From positions 372,001-436,000 of the forward strand of contig NC_013526.1 in the NCBI RefSeq assembly GCF_000025005.1: a stretch of 64,000 nt of DNA, written 5' to 3'. A model generated the notes under the pieces. It made no database searches. It saw only the letters and a list, made by a program, of their open reading frames with translations, and was not told the DNA's origin. Source of the DNA: Thermobaculum terrenum ATCC BAA-798 (GTDB taxonomy: Bacteria > Chloroflexota > Chloroflexia > Thermobaculales > Thermobaculaceae). Position numbers and translations under genes: made by a program. This document shows, in pieces, positions 34,130 to 41,876 of the stretch (position 1 is the first letter of the stretch; each line of letters begins with the position of its first letter).

Positions 34130-34266
34130 GCTCGGCGGCCATGGAGATAGAGATAGAGGAGCCGCCGGCGCCCTCCCCGGAGCCGGAACCACCTCTGCCG
34201 ACCCCGCCGGAGCCCGAGCCCGAACCTCCTCTGCCCAGCGACGATACACATCCTATAGGGGGTTAG
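34126..34266 (+). CDS. 46-residue Pro/Glu-rich peptide, function unknown
   Basis: The ATG overlaps the preceding stop (ATGA) and GGAGGAGGCGGAGG lies just upstream, so translation is likely. After MSSAAMEIEIEE the product is almost entirely Pro and Glu (EPPAPSPEPEPPLP and similar), then SDDTHPIGG. It has no hydrophobic core and would be disordered. The 82-residue gene starts two bases after its stop. Function unknown; it could be a linker or partner for its neighbours. Confidence 0.5.
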   Translation: MSSAAMEIEIEEPPAPSPEPEPPLPTPPEPEPEPPLPSDDTHPIGG

Positions 34267-34267
34267 A

Positions 34268-34516
34268 GTGCACCAGACACCGCTCTTCGTCAAGCTCGAG
34301 TACGAGAGGGATGCCGCGACGTACGTCAACCTGCTGGCCATAGCCGAGGTCGACTTCCACGAGGAGGGCGAGAACCTCGTGGCCAGGGTGCGGTACGCCT
34401 CGGGCAGCGGCCTCTCGGAGGTGGTGACCTTCCATGGCCAAGCGGCGGAGCAGCTGCTGGCGGCGGTCAACCACCACCTCATAGTGCACGACGAGCCGCC
34501 GGTCAGCACCGAGTAG
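34268..34516 (+). CDS. Small protein of unknown function (third gene of trio)
   Basis: 82 residues from GTG 34268, one base after the stop codon of the 46-residue gene. VKLEYERDAATYVNLLAIAEVDFHEEGENLVARVRYASG has a beta-meander look and the C-terminal part GQAAEQLLAAVNHHLIV a helix. No family recognised. Coupling to the two genes before it is the main reason for believing it is real. Confidence 0.55.
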   Translation: MHQTPLFVKLEYERDAATYVNLLAIAEVDFHEEGENLVARVRYASGSGLSEVVTFHGQAAEQLLAAVNHHLIVHDEPPVSTE

Positions 34517-34860
34517 CTGATCCCAACGATCTAACCCACAGCCCGCGGGAGCCGCGGCCGCGAGGGGGCTTCCGGGTGCTGGGTAGGCGCACCAATCGAG
34601 CCGTGAATGACTGCCTGCGGGCGTACCCTACGCCCGTCCAGAGGACACCAACCTTTACGATGACCCCAGCCCATGCGCGCTGGTTGCCTACGCCACTGCG
34701 GGGCAGCCACGGCTCCCGCGGAGCTACCCTGCCTTCCGCCGTGGCGCTTGGGTGTGGGATAGGTTTGGCGCGGGCTGGCAGCTCTGCCCCTTGCTGGTGG
34801 CGGCCCGGGCGCGATTCGTGCTGTAATAACCTGGAATAATCTCTCTGAAGGAGGTTGGCG
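34517..34860. other. 344-base intergenic region with several GC-rich inverted repeats
   Basis: No convincing gene is present. Visible structures are CGGGCGTA-CCC-TACGCCCG at 34618-34636, CCGCGG-rich palindromes near 34545-34565, and a long-range CCACGGC/GCCGTGG pairing at about 34708-34746. A GAAGGAGG site precedes the URO-D gene. The density of pairing could mean a structured RNA, but none of the standard signatures (RNase P, tmRNA, SRP, common riboswitches) is evident. Confidence 0.4.
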
Positions 34861-35853
34861 ATGGCACAGAGCAAGTGGGACAGGGTGTCTGCGGCGCTGG
34901 AGGGGGGCAGGCCCGACAAGGTGCCGCTGACCTTCTGGATGCACTTCCCGGAGGTGGACCGCTCCGCCCGTGGGCTGGTGCGCGCCACGTTGGACCTTTA
35001 CCGGCGCTACGACCTGGACCTCATCAAGGTCATGTTCCGCAGCTCCTTCGGCCTCGAGGACTGGGGCGTACACTTCGGGAGCTACCACCCCACTCGTGGC
35101 TCTTGGCAGACGGAGGAATACGTAGTGCACACCCCGGAGGACTGGGGGACCATCGAGGTGCTCCCACCCGATCGGGGCGTGCTGGGGGAACAACTGGAGG
35201 TGCTGTCACAGCTGCGTAAGGAGGTGGGGCCTGATGTGCCTGTGCTGGCTACGCTGTTCTCTCCCTCTATGCTGGCGGTCAGGCTATCCGGCAGGGCCAG
35301 GTTCCTGGAGCACTGGAGGACGCATCGGGACGACGTGGAGCGTGCCCTCAAGGTGATAGGGGAGACCGTGATGGCGTTCGGTCTGGCATGCCTGCGTGCG
35401 GGCGCCGACGGCATATTCTACGCCATCGAGCTGGGCAGCGGACGAGCCATGCCGCATGAGGAGTACAGTGCCATAGGCGAGAGGTACGACCGGCCCATCC
35501 TGGCCGAGATCCACGAGAGGTCTCGCCTGACGATGCTCCACCTGCATGGCGAGGACCTGGCCTTCTCCGAGCTTGTCAACTATCCATCGCATGTGGTTAA
35601 CTGGTACGATAGATGTGCTGGGCCGAGCCTGCGCGATGCGAGGGCGGTCACCAGCAAGTGTTTGGCTGCTGGCATAGATCACGAGAGAACCCTTATGCTG
35701 GACACTCCAGAGGAGATAGCCTCGGAGGTGCGTGCGGCTGTGGCCGAGGTGGATGGCCGCGGCCTGATCCTGGCGCCTGGGTGTGGCATACCCATCACGG
35801 TGCCGGAAAGGAGCCTGCGCGCGCTCGTGGAGGCCAGGAACTCTCTGGCATAG
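34861..35853 (+). CDS. Uroporphyrinogen decarboxylase (URO-D) family protein
   Basis: 330 residues from ATG 34861 after AAGGAGG. It has the URO-D fold pattern seen in MtaA/CmuA-like proteins: KWDRVSAALEGGRPDKVPLTFWMHFP, VPVLATLFSPSMLA, ADGIFYAIELG, HLHGEDLAFSELVNYPSHVVNWYDR and LILAPGCGIPITVPERSLRALVEA. It is not heme-pathway HemE, which has a different N-terminus (residues RQAGR). Homologues are methyltransferases for corrinoid- or coenzyme-linked methyl transfer, or uncharacterised; the substrate is unknown. Confidence 0.85.
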   Translation: MAQSKWDRVSAALEGGRPDKVPLTFWMHFPEVDRSARGLVRATLDLYRRYDLDLIKVMFRSSFGLEDWGVHFGSYHPTRGSWQTEEYVVHTPEDWGTIEVLPPDRGVLGEQLEVLSQLRKEVGPDVPVLATLFSPSMLAVRLSGRARFLEHWRTHRDDVERALKVIGETVMAFGLACLRAGADGIFYAIELGSGRAMPHEEYSAIGERYDRPILAEIHERSRLTMLHLHGEDLAFSELVNYPSHVVNWYDRCAGPSLRDARAVTSKCLAAGIDHERTLMLDTPEEIASEVRAAVAEVDGRGLILAPGCGIPITVPERSLRALVEARNSLA

Positions 35854-35869
35854 GACGCTGGGGCTTGTT

Positions 35870-35899
35870 TTGATTTTATGTCTTACTGGGTGCTATCCT
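35870..35899 (+). promoter_or_regulatory. Promoter of rpsD
   Basis: TTGATT and TATCCT are spaced 18 bases and the -10 carries an extended TGc. The leader to the rpsD ATG is about 75 bases. Confidence 0.5.
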
Positions 35900-35978
35900 T
35901 GTAGAGGACCTGGGCTGGAGCAAAGTGTTCCAGCCACCGAAGCTGCTCACTTGAGAACGAAGGAGTTACTGGAGGTAT

Positions 35979-36584
35979 ATGGTAAAAAAGCGAGAGCCAA
36001 GGCATAAAGTATCACGTCGATTCGGTGTGGATATATACGGCACCGGCGGCGATTCCCTGCAGCGCAGGCTGCACATACCGCCCGGCGGCTTCAAGGGCGG
36101 ACGCAGGCGCAGGCTTTCGGAGTACGGCATGCAGCTGTTCGAGAAGCAGAAGGCCAAGGCTTACTACGGCGTGCATGAGCGCCAGTTCCAGCGCTACTAC
36201 CAGCAGGCGGAGCGCATGCCCGGCAACACCGGCCACAACCTGCTGCAGCTCATAGAGCGCAGGCTGGACAACGTGGTGTACAGGCTGGGGTTTGCGCGCA
36301 CCCGCCCGATGGCGCGCCAGCTCGTGGTGCACGGGCACGTGCGGGTCAACGGCCAGAAGGTGGACAGGCCTTCCTACCAGGTCAAGCCTGGTGAGGTGAT
36401 CACCCTCACCGAGAAGGCGCTCCAGATCCCGGTCGTCATCGAGGAGATGGAGTCGCACCGGATCGTGCCCGCATGGCTGCAGCGAGAGGGGCCTGTGGGC
36501 AGGGTGGTCAGGCTGCCCGAGAGGGACGAGATCCCTGAGCCGATCAACGAGGACCTGATCATCGCCTTCTACTCCCGCTACTAG
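35979..36584 (+). CDS. rpsD: 30S ribosomal protein S4
   Basis: 201 residues, full length. Recognisable are GGFKGGRRRRLSEYGMQLFEKQKAKAYYGVHERQF, the S4 RNA-binding domain LIERRLDNVVYRLGFARTRPMARQLVVHGHVRVNGQKVDRPSYQVKPGE, and the IPEPINEDLIIAFYSR end. The zinc ribbon cysteines of C+ S4 are absent (KVSRRFGVDIYG), so it is the zinc-free C- form. It is not beside rpsM, rpsK or rpoA, as is usual. It either stands alone or is a paralogue. GGAGG is only three bases from the ATG, with AAGGAG further away. Confidence 0.95.
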   Translation: MVKKREPRHKVSRRFGVDIYGTGGDSLQRRLHIPPGGFKGGRRRRLSEYGMQLFEKQKAKAYYGVHERQFQRYYQQAERMPGNTGHNLLQLIERRLDNVVYRLGFARTRPMARQLVVHGHVRVNGQKVDRPSYQVKPGEVITLTEKALQIPVVIEEMESHRIVPAWLQREGPVGRVVRLPERDEIPEPINEDLIIAFYSRY

Positions 36585-36611
36585 GGAGCGTACATCACTA
36601 GCTTGCTGCCC

Positions 36612-36643
36612 GGGGAGGGGCTCGAGCCCCTCCCCATTCTTTT
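36612..36643 (+). terminator. Intrinsic terminator of rpsD
   Basis: A perfect 24-base CTCGAG-centred palindrome (GGGGAGGGGCTC and complement) is followed by ATTCTTTT on the plus strand, 28 bases after the rpsD stop. Confidence 0.85.
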
Positions 36644-36856
36644 GGGAGTATAGAGCTGCCCTTCCGGTCTCGGACGCTACGCCACCGCCAGCTTACGGGG
36701 TTAACCGGCACAAGCGACCCCCTGCGACCCTTCAGGAGGCTAGATGTCTTGTGGACGCCCTGTCGCCTCACTCGTCGGATGGTTGATACCGGGAGGTGCA
36801 CGACAGTAGGGGGAGCTTGCAGCCCTATATAAACGTCCCCTGACCTGCAATATCGG

Positions 36857-36958
36857 GGCGTGCCTATGCAGTCTGGCTAAGGCGAGCGCAAGGGGAATGG
36901 GGTGATATCCCAAGCCACAGCCGGACTGGATCCAGCACCAGTGCCAGGAGAGCATGCC
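36857..36958 (+). ncRNA. Probable cobalamin (B12) riboswitch, orphan
   Basis: Plus-strand features match the cobalamin aptamer. AAGGGGAATGG then GGGTGATATCCCA gives the GGGAA and GGUGNNANUCC core (loop one base short). GGACTGGATC follows, then the B12 box CAGTGCCAGGAGAGCATGCC at 36939-36958. Ends 36857-36863 (GGCGTGC) and 36952-36958 (GCATGCC) can pair with one G-U as the closing stem. At 102 bases it is short, nearer class II. No plus-strand gene follows before 41877. Covariance search was not possible here. Confidence 0.5.
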
Positions 36959-36973
36959 GGCTGTGGAGTATAT

Positions 36974-37005
36974 GCGTGGTGGGGGAGCCCGCTCCCCCAC
37001 CACGC
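36974..37005. terminator. Hairpin after the riboswitch candidate and after the pseudogene
   Basis: Perfect 15-bp arms (GCGTGGTGGGGGAGC and complement) with a two-base loop. It lies 16 bases after the putative riboswitch on the plus strand and 12 bases after the pseudogene stop on the minus strand. No T-run on either side. Confidence 0.6.
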
Positions 37006-37017
37006 GGTCTATTGGGC

Positions 37018-38479
37018 TCAGTTGCGAGATTTCAGCTTGGCCATTACCTCCAAGGGCAGCTTGTAGATGTAGCCGTCGTAGGCGTCGTTGGTGTCCCCTG
37101 CCACCATGGGCTGCAGCGTCTGGTACACCACCAGGCCTTGCTTCTCAGCAAAGGAGCCGTAGTCCCCGTTGCTCAGACCTGGATAGGAGGTGTCCTCTGG
37201 CTTGCGCTTGAAGGTCACGCGGTAGGTCTGGGCCAGCAGTGGGTCTATCCTCCAGCTACTCTTGGGCATGTCATTCAGCGACCACAGCTCGGCTATGAAC
37301 ACGTCTTTGGCCCCGTTAGTATCTCTGGCCACCAGGTTGGAGGCTCTGGAAGTGAACGAGACGTACCTGCCGGAGGCCGACATCGTGGCCGAGTCGGTGA
37401 TGCCGTTGGCGTTGCCGCCGGTGCGGGAGGTGGTGACCAGGACTGGGCGGCCGATGCGGGCGTCCCACACGTAGGCGTCCTCCAGGCCGTTGGTGTCGTC
37501 CCCGGTGAGGTTGCCCTTGGTGACGAACGCCATGCGCTCCCCATCCCCAGAGATGGACGGGGCCAGTACCCCGGCATAGGACTGCCCACCGTAGCGGGGG
37601 ACGTTGAGCCTCCTGATCGTGCCGTAGGTAGTGGTCCTGGAGGCCCTGGTCCACAGGAAGAGGTCCATGGTGTTGGTGTCGCCGGGCACGAGGTTGCTGC
37701 CCCTGGAGACGAAGGCTACCTTGAGGGCGTTGTTGGTGATGGCCGACCAGAAGGACAGGCCGTTTGAGAGCTGGCCGCCCGTGCGGTCGACGTAGAAGCG
37801 GCGGTTGATGACCCTGTCCCACACCACGATGTGGGAGGCACCTGGCGAGATGCGAGTGTAGGCCACTACGTCGCCGTTGCCGGCAATCGTCGGGTCGTAG
37901 GCGGATTCGTGCCTGCCCTTGGAGACGAGGGTGAGGGAGATGTCCCTGGGCTCGCCTATCTGGCCGTCGCCCGAGACGTCCAGGTTCACGAGATAGGCGT
38001 CGTAGTTGCAGGCGATGCCGGGCCCACACAGTCCACGGCCCCCGTTCTGGTCGCCGTTATCCGGCAGGTTGGTGGCGTTCGAGGTGAAGGCCACCCAGCG
38101 GCCGTTGCTGGCAAAGCTCCCCAGCCAGCGTTGCCGTTGGCGGGTGTGCCGTCGGACTTACGGTCCACCAGGTAGGTGTGGCCCGAATCCAGGTCGCGGA
38201 TGTAGAGGTGGTCCTTGCCGTCGGCTATCCGCTGTTGGCGTGATCCCCAGCGCAAGGTCATGGGACATCTTGTACCAAACATCACATATCTACCCGATGA
38301 GTCTATCCTTGGGTCACGGGCCCCAGGTAACCATTCCCCGTGCAGTCTGGGATCTGGCGGCCGTCATCCTGCAGCGTCACCCGGATGTTATCGCCAGGAT
38401 CCACCCAGACGGCTTTGGCCACCGACACCGTGCTGAATGCTAATACGAACATCAACAGGACTTTGAATATCTTGGTCAT
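37018..38479 (-). pseudogene. Frameshifted secreted beta-propeller (PD40/TolB-like) protein
   Basis: The original protein starts at ATG 38479 with a signal peptide (MTKIFKVLLMFVLAFSTVSVAKA) and runs 58 codons to a TAG at 38303. A second frame continues with ARDPRIDSSGRYVMFGT and HLYIRDLDSGHTYLVDRKSDGTPANGNAGWG. Near 38115-38122 the frame changes again to SFASNGRWVAFTSNATNLPDNG and stays open to 37018. Propeller repeats such as PSISGDGERMAFVTKGNLTGDDTNGLEDAYVWD repeat about every 60 residues. At least two frameshifts are needed, so it is a pseudogene unless the sequence has errors. Confidence 0.75.
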
Positions 38480-38773
38480 CTGTTTCTCCGTATTTTGGTT
38501 ACGTGCTGTGTGTAACTACAGATTATCCAGTGGCTCGCACTTAAGGTGGCGCTCGCATCTCTTCCCCCCTTCGGCCTTTATAATAAGTAATACATAACAT
38601 AGATAAATCGTGATATTCATGTACATATATATGTGCGAATCAGTGAGGAAATAATATACGATCTTTTACTTCCCTGCAATAGTACTTTGGTATGATTTGC
38701 CTCTATACAGCTAACGAGCTGCAGCCCGGGGCTGGGGCGCGGGGTAGTGTGGGCCGCTCGTCGGTGCTCGCGG
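38480..38773. other. 294-base AT-rich intergenic region
   Basis: AT-rich, especially 38580-38700, with no gene and no clear promoter pair. The right end (38740-38770) has a weak GCCGC/GCGGC stem that may end the nitrilase transcript. Confidence 0.35.
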
Positions 38774-39769
38774 CTACACGCTGAGGTCGGGGTGCGGGAC
38801 GCGTGCGACCAAAATCTCCTCATTGCTGTCGGACCAAGCCACCTGGAGGAAGCCCACCATGGGCCCCAGGTCTCGGTAGCCGCGCGCCGGGGGCGTCGGC
38901 TCGCTGGTGATGATGCTTGACTGCCCGTAGAACTCGATCTCCCATATCCTACCGGTCATCATGGGATTGACGGCGTACCTGAAGATCTTCCTGATCTGGA
39001 CTGCCCTGTAGCTGCCGTTGAGCCAGTCCTCCTGCTGCCCCTTGCTCCATGGGCCGGGGTTGGCAGAAGGCTGGACTAGGATTTGGACGCCCTGTGCCGA
39101 TAAGGCCTGTAGCACGTCTTCTTGGAAGGCGTCCAGACAGATCGCTATACCCACAGTGCCCAGCTCGGTGCTGTAGGCTCTGATCTCCCCTGAGGGTGAG
39201 GGCGTGAGGCCAAGCATCTGCGGCCCCTCCAGGTCTATCAGGTGCACCTTCCGCTGGGTGCCAACGATGTCCCCGCTGGGATCAAACAGGTACGCGGTGT
39301 TGTAGATCCTGTGGTCGACCACCCTCGCGTTGGGCCCGCCTAGATCGATCGCGGGCAGGGGGATGCTCCCGGCGGCGATGTACACCCCGTAGGTCCGCGC
39401 CGCTCGGGAGAAGGTGTCCAGGTAGGTCTCCGCCATCACGCGCCAGCGGTGGTGGATGAGCGCGGCCGGCCACCGCAGCCCGTGGAAGAGTCGGTGGGCG
39501 AGGGCCGGCAGGAGGTGCGCGCGCACGGCCCTGGATAGGGCGTCCCTTGAGGAGTGCGCATCCCTTAGCTCGTCCCACATGCCCTGCAGCACGAGCATCA
39601 GGCCAACGTCCTCCGGCCACGCGACCAGCGTCGGCAGGCCGTCCCGCAGGTGGGGGGCCAGCTGCGCCATCAGGCTAGATACCTTCCGCTCGAAGCTCTG
39701 AGGGCTTCGGTAGTCCTCTGGCCTGAGCTGCATCTGTATCGCTACGAGCTGTATCTGGCTGGCGTGCAT
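38774..39769 (-). CDS. Carbon-nitrogen hydrolase (nitrilase superfamily)
   Basis: 331 residues from ATG 39769; the open frame extends far upstream but across the neighbouring gene's terminator and stop. The nitrilase triad is present: Glu in LVAWPEDVGLML, Lys in VGTQRKVHLIDLEGP and Cys in VGIAICLDAFQED. The insertion between Glu and Lys is longer than usual and rich in helix (WDELRDAHSSRDALSRAVRAHLLPALAHRLFHGL). It probably hydrolyses an amide or nitrile; no pathway partner is evident. Confidence 0.85.
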   Translation of the reverse strand: MHASQIQLVAIQMQLRPEDYRSPQSFERKVSSLMAQLAPHLRDGLPTLVAWPEDVGLMLVLQGMWDELRDAHSSRDALSRAVRAHLLPALAHRLFHGLRWPAALIHHRWRVMAETYLDTFSRAARTYGVYIAAGSIPLPAIDLGGPNARVVDHRIYNTAYLFDPSGDIVGTQRKVHLIDLEGPQMLGLTPSPSGEIRAYSTELGTVGIAICLDAFQEDVLQALSAQGVQILVQPSANPGPWSKGQQEDWLNGSYRAVQIRKIFRYAVNPMMTGRIWEIEFYGQSSIITSEPTPPARGYRDLGPMVGFLQVAWSDSNEEILVARVPHPDLSV

Positions 39770-39781
39770 GGGTGTCTGGGA

Positions 39782-39805
39782 GGCTGGCGGAGCGCTCCGC
39801 CAGCC
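39782..39805 (-). terminator. Hairpin between the Gfo/Idh gene and the nitrilase gene
   Basis: A perfect 24-base palindrome (GGCTGGCGGAGC and complement) lies eight bases past the stop codon of the gene ending at 39814. No T-run. Confidence 0.55.
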
Positions 39806-39813
39806 GGGGACGT

Positions 39814-40884
39814 TCAGGACGCCCAGTCCATGGGTGTGGGCTGCTGGAAGGTGGATTGCACCTCCACGGCCTCGCCCGAGGCCATGGCCCTTGTGGCCGC
39901 CTCCAGGATCTCCACCACGTGGGCGGCCTGCTCGCCCGTGGCTCTGTGTGGGCGGTTCTCGAGTATCGCCTGGGCCATGTCCCTGGCTCCCCTGCCCCAC
40001 TCCGTGCCGTGATACGGCTCCTTAATGAGGGGCACGGGCTCGTACTTCTTGCCGAACTCGGTGAACTCCACGTCGGCGTCGAACACCTGCCAGCTGGAGA
40101 TGTACAGCGATCCCACGTCGCCGTGGAACTCGACGCCCTTCTGCTTGCTGTGCTGCCCGACGTAGAAGTCGGTCGTCAGGCGCACCACCGGCCCGCTCTC
40201 GAGCTCCACCATCGAGACCACGAAGTCGGGGGTGCTCACGTGGAAGGGCCTGCCGTCGAGCGTCTGGCGATCAGGCTTGAGGAGCTCGCCCTTGGCCCAC
40301 ACCCTCCTGGCCGGGCCGAAGATGGTCGTTATGAGGGTCAGGGGGTAGACGCCGACGTCGTACAGCGCACCCACCTCGTAGAACGGCTCGGGGGCTGGGT
40401 GCCAGGTCTCGATCCTGCCCCAGTTGACCTCCGCGAAGATGACCCTGACGTCGCCCAGGCGCCCCTCGCGTATCTGCTTCCATGCGGTCTGCTGGGCCTC
40501 GCCCATCCAGGTGATGGGTGAGCAGCCCAGCCTGAGCCCCTTGCTCTGGGCCAGCTCGACGAGCTCGCGGGCGTCCGCGTAGGTCATCGCCAGCGGCTTC
40601 TCGCTGTACACGTGCTTGCCGGCGTTGAGCGCTTCGGTGATCACCGCCTTGTGAGCGTGATGTATGGTCAGGTTCACCACCATCTGGATCCTGTCGTCCG
40701 CCAGCAGCTCGGCGGTCGTGCGGTAGGGCTGGCCGCCGTGCTCTTTGGTGAGCGCCTCCGCGCGGCTGTAGTCTATGTCCGTGGCCCCTACCAGCTCCAT
40801 CTCGGGGTACTGCTTGAGGTTGGCTGCGTACCTGCCCGCTATGTTGCCACAACCTATGATGCCTACTCCTATCTTGTCTGCCAT
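39814..40884 (-). CDS. Gfo/Idh/MocA family oxidoreductase
   Basis: 356 residues from ATG 40884, eight bases after AAGGAG. N-terminal NAD(P) binding is KIGVGIIGCGNIAGRYAANLKQYPEMELVGATDID; the family catalytic lysine lies in GKHVYSEKPLAM. The C-terminal domain has EVGALYDVGVYPLTLITTIFGPARRVWA. Such enzymes dehydrogenate sugars or inositols. It is 28 bases downstream of the sugar-isomerase-like gene at 40913, and the pair is probably an operon. Confidence 0.9.
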   Translation of the reverse strand: MADKIGVGIIGCGNIAGRYAANLKQYPEMELVGATDIDYSRAEALTKEHGGQPYRTTAELLADDRIQMVVNLTIHHAHKAVITEALNAGKHVYSEKPLAMTYADARELVELAQSKGLRLGCSPITWMGEAQQTAWKQIREGRLGDVRVIFAEVNWGRIETWHPAPEPFYEVGALYDVGVYPLTLITTIFGPARRVWAKGELLKPDRQTLDGRPFHVSTPDFVVSMVELESGPVVRLTTDFYVGQHSKQKGVEFHGDVGSLYISSWQVFDADVEFTEFGKKYEPVPLIKEPYHGTEWGRGARDMAQAILENRPHRATGEQAAHVVEILEAATRAMASGEAVEVQSTFQQPTPMDWAS

Positions 40885-40912
40885 GTACAACTCTCCTTGT
40901 GTCGTTGTTGTG

Positions 40913-41713
40913 TTAGCTTAGCCACTCCCTGAGCATCTGCAGGTCCGCCCTGCAGTCCTCGCTGGGGTCGAAGGTCTCCGGCTCGTGCTCGACGCTGATG
41001 GCGCCCTCGTACCCGATCTGCTTGAGCACCTCCACGCACTCCTTGATCGGGACGACCCCTTCGCCGTACCGGCACGTGTGGTGGGAGCCCACCTCCCGGA
41101 CGTCCTTGAGGTGCACGTGGAGGACGTAGGGTGCTAGCTCCTCGATGGCCTTTGCGGCGTCGTAGCCCTGGGTGCCGTACCAGCCGGTATCCACGGTTGT
41201 GCCGATCGTGCCGTCACCCCCATCACCGATCTTCTCGAGCATCTCCTGCGGCGTCTTCTCCGGATGGTTCTCTATGCCGAGCTTGAGGTTGTAGCGCTTG
41301 AGGGTGTCGACCACGAAGTTCCGGTCCTCGTACAGCAGGGGACACACTCCCCCCAGGATGGTGACCCCGAGGCTTTGAGCCAGCGAGCAGATGCGCTCGA
41401 GCTCCTCGCGCGAGGAGCCCATGCTTCCTGCCAGGCTGACGACTCCCAGCCCGTGCTTGCCCAGGAGCTCCTGGGCGATCCGTACATGCTCGTCCGTGGC
41501 CCATCGCGGGTTGAGGTGCGCCAGCCACAGGTCCATGTGGTCGAACCCCAGGGCCCTGATATCCGCCAGTATCTCCTCGAACCGCTGGCGGAAGGTCTCG
41601 ATGGGTCGGAAGTACTCGTTGGTGGCGTTGTCGCCCTGACCCCACCCCTCGGTCATGTTGTAGCCCAGCACCCGGGCCACGTAGTTGGCGCTCATGAAGG
41701 ATATCTTGTTCAT
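40913..41713 (-). CDS. Sugar phosphate isomerase/epimerase (xylose-isomerase-like TIM barrel)
   Basis: 266 residues. FDHMDLWLAHLNPRWATDEHVRIAQELLGKHGLGVVSLAGS opens the barrel. The metal sites are LKLGIENHPEKTP (Glu), IGTTVDTGWYGTQGYD (Asp), LHVHLKDVREVGSHHTCRYGEG (His, Asp) and ISVEHEPET (Glu). The family epimerises keto-sugars and inositol derivatives. It pairs with the Gfo/Idh gene downstream, a common arrangement for oxidation plus isomerisation of a sugar. Confidence 0.88.
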   Translation of the reverse strand: MNKISFMSANYVARVLGYNMTEGWGQGDNATNEYFRPIETFRQRFEEILADIRALGFDHMDLWLAHLNPRWATDEHVRIAQELLGKHGLGVVSLAGSMGSSREELERICSLAQSLGVTILGGVCPLLYEDRNFVVDTLKRYNLKLGIENHPEKTPQEMLEKIGDGGDGTIGTTVDTGWYGTQGYDAAKAIEELAPYVLHVHLKDVREVGSHHTCRYGEGVVPIKECVEVLKQIGYEGAISVEHEPETFDPSEDCRADLQMLREWLS

Positions 41714-41796
41714 AACTGCGGCACCACCTCACATATGTTGTATTTGTCCGTGTATGGGGGATGTCCGTGGGTTCCCCATGGCAGGCTTCGAATGTC

Positions 41797-41802
41797 ATTA
41801 TA
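41797..41802 (-). promoter_or_regulatory. Candidate -10 for the isomerase operon
   Basis: A perfect TATAAT on the minus strand lies about 84 bases upstream of the isomerase ATG. No clear -35 at 17 bases. Confidence 0.35.
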
Positions 41803-41876
41803 GAGGAGAGAAAAGCTTATATACTATAGCTATCTGTGTTACACTGGTGTCTCCTGCGAGACGATGGGAGGATGTC

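Noticed and set aside
34600-34860. Minus-strand CTGCCCCGCAGTGG resembling part of a cobalamin riboswitch
   Set aside because: The GGTG/TCC stem-loop and B12 box are missing, and no gene on the minus strand would be controlled by it.
38580-38700. AT-rich stretch as a possible replication origin
   Set aside because: No DnaA-box cluster and no dnaA, dnaN or gyrase genes nearby.
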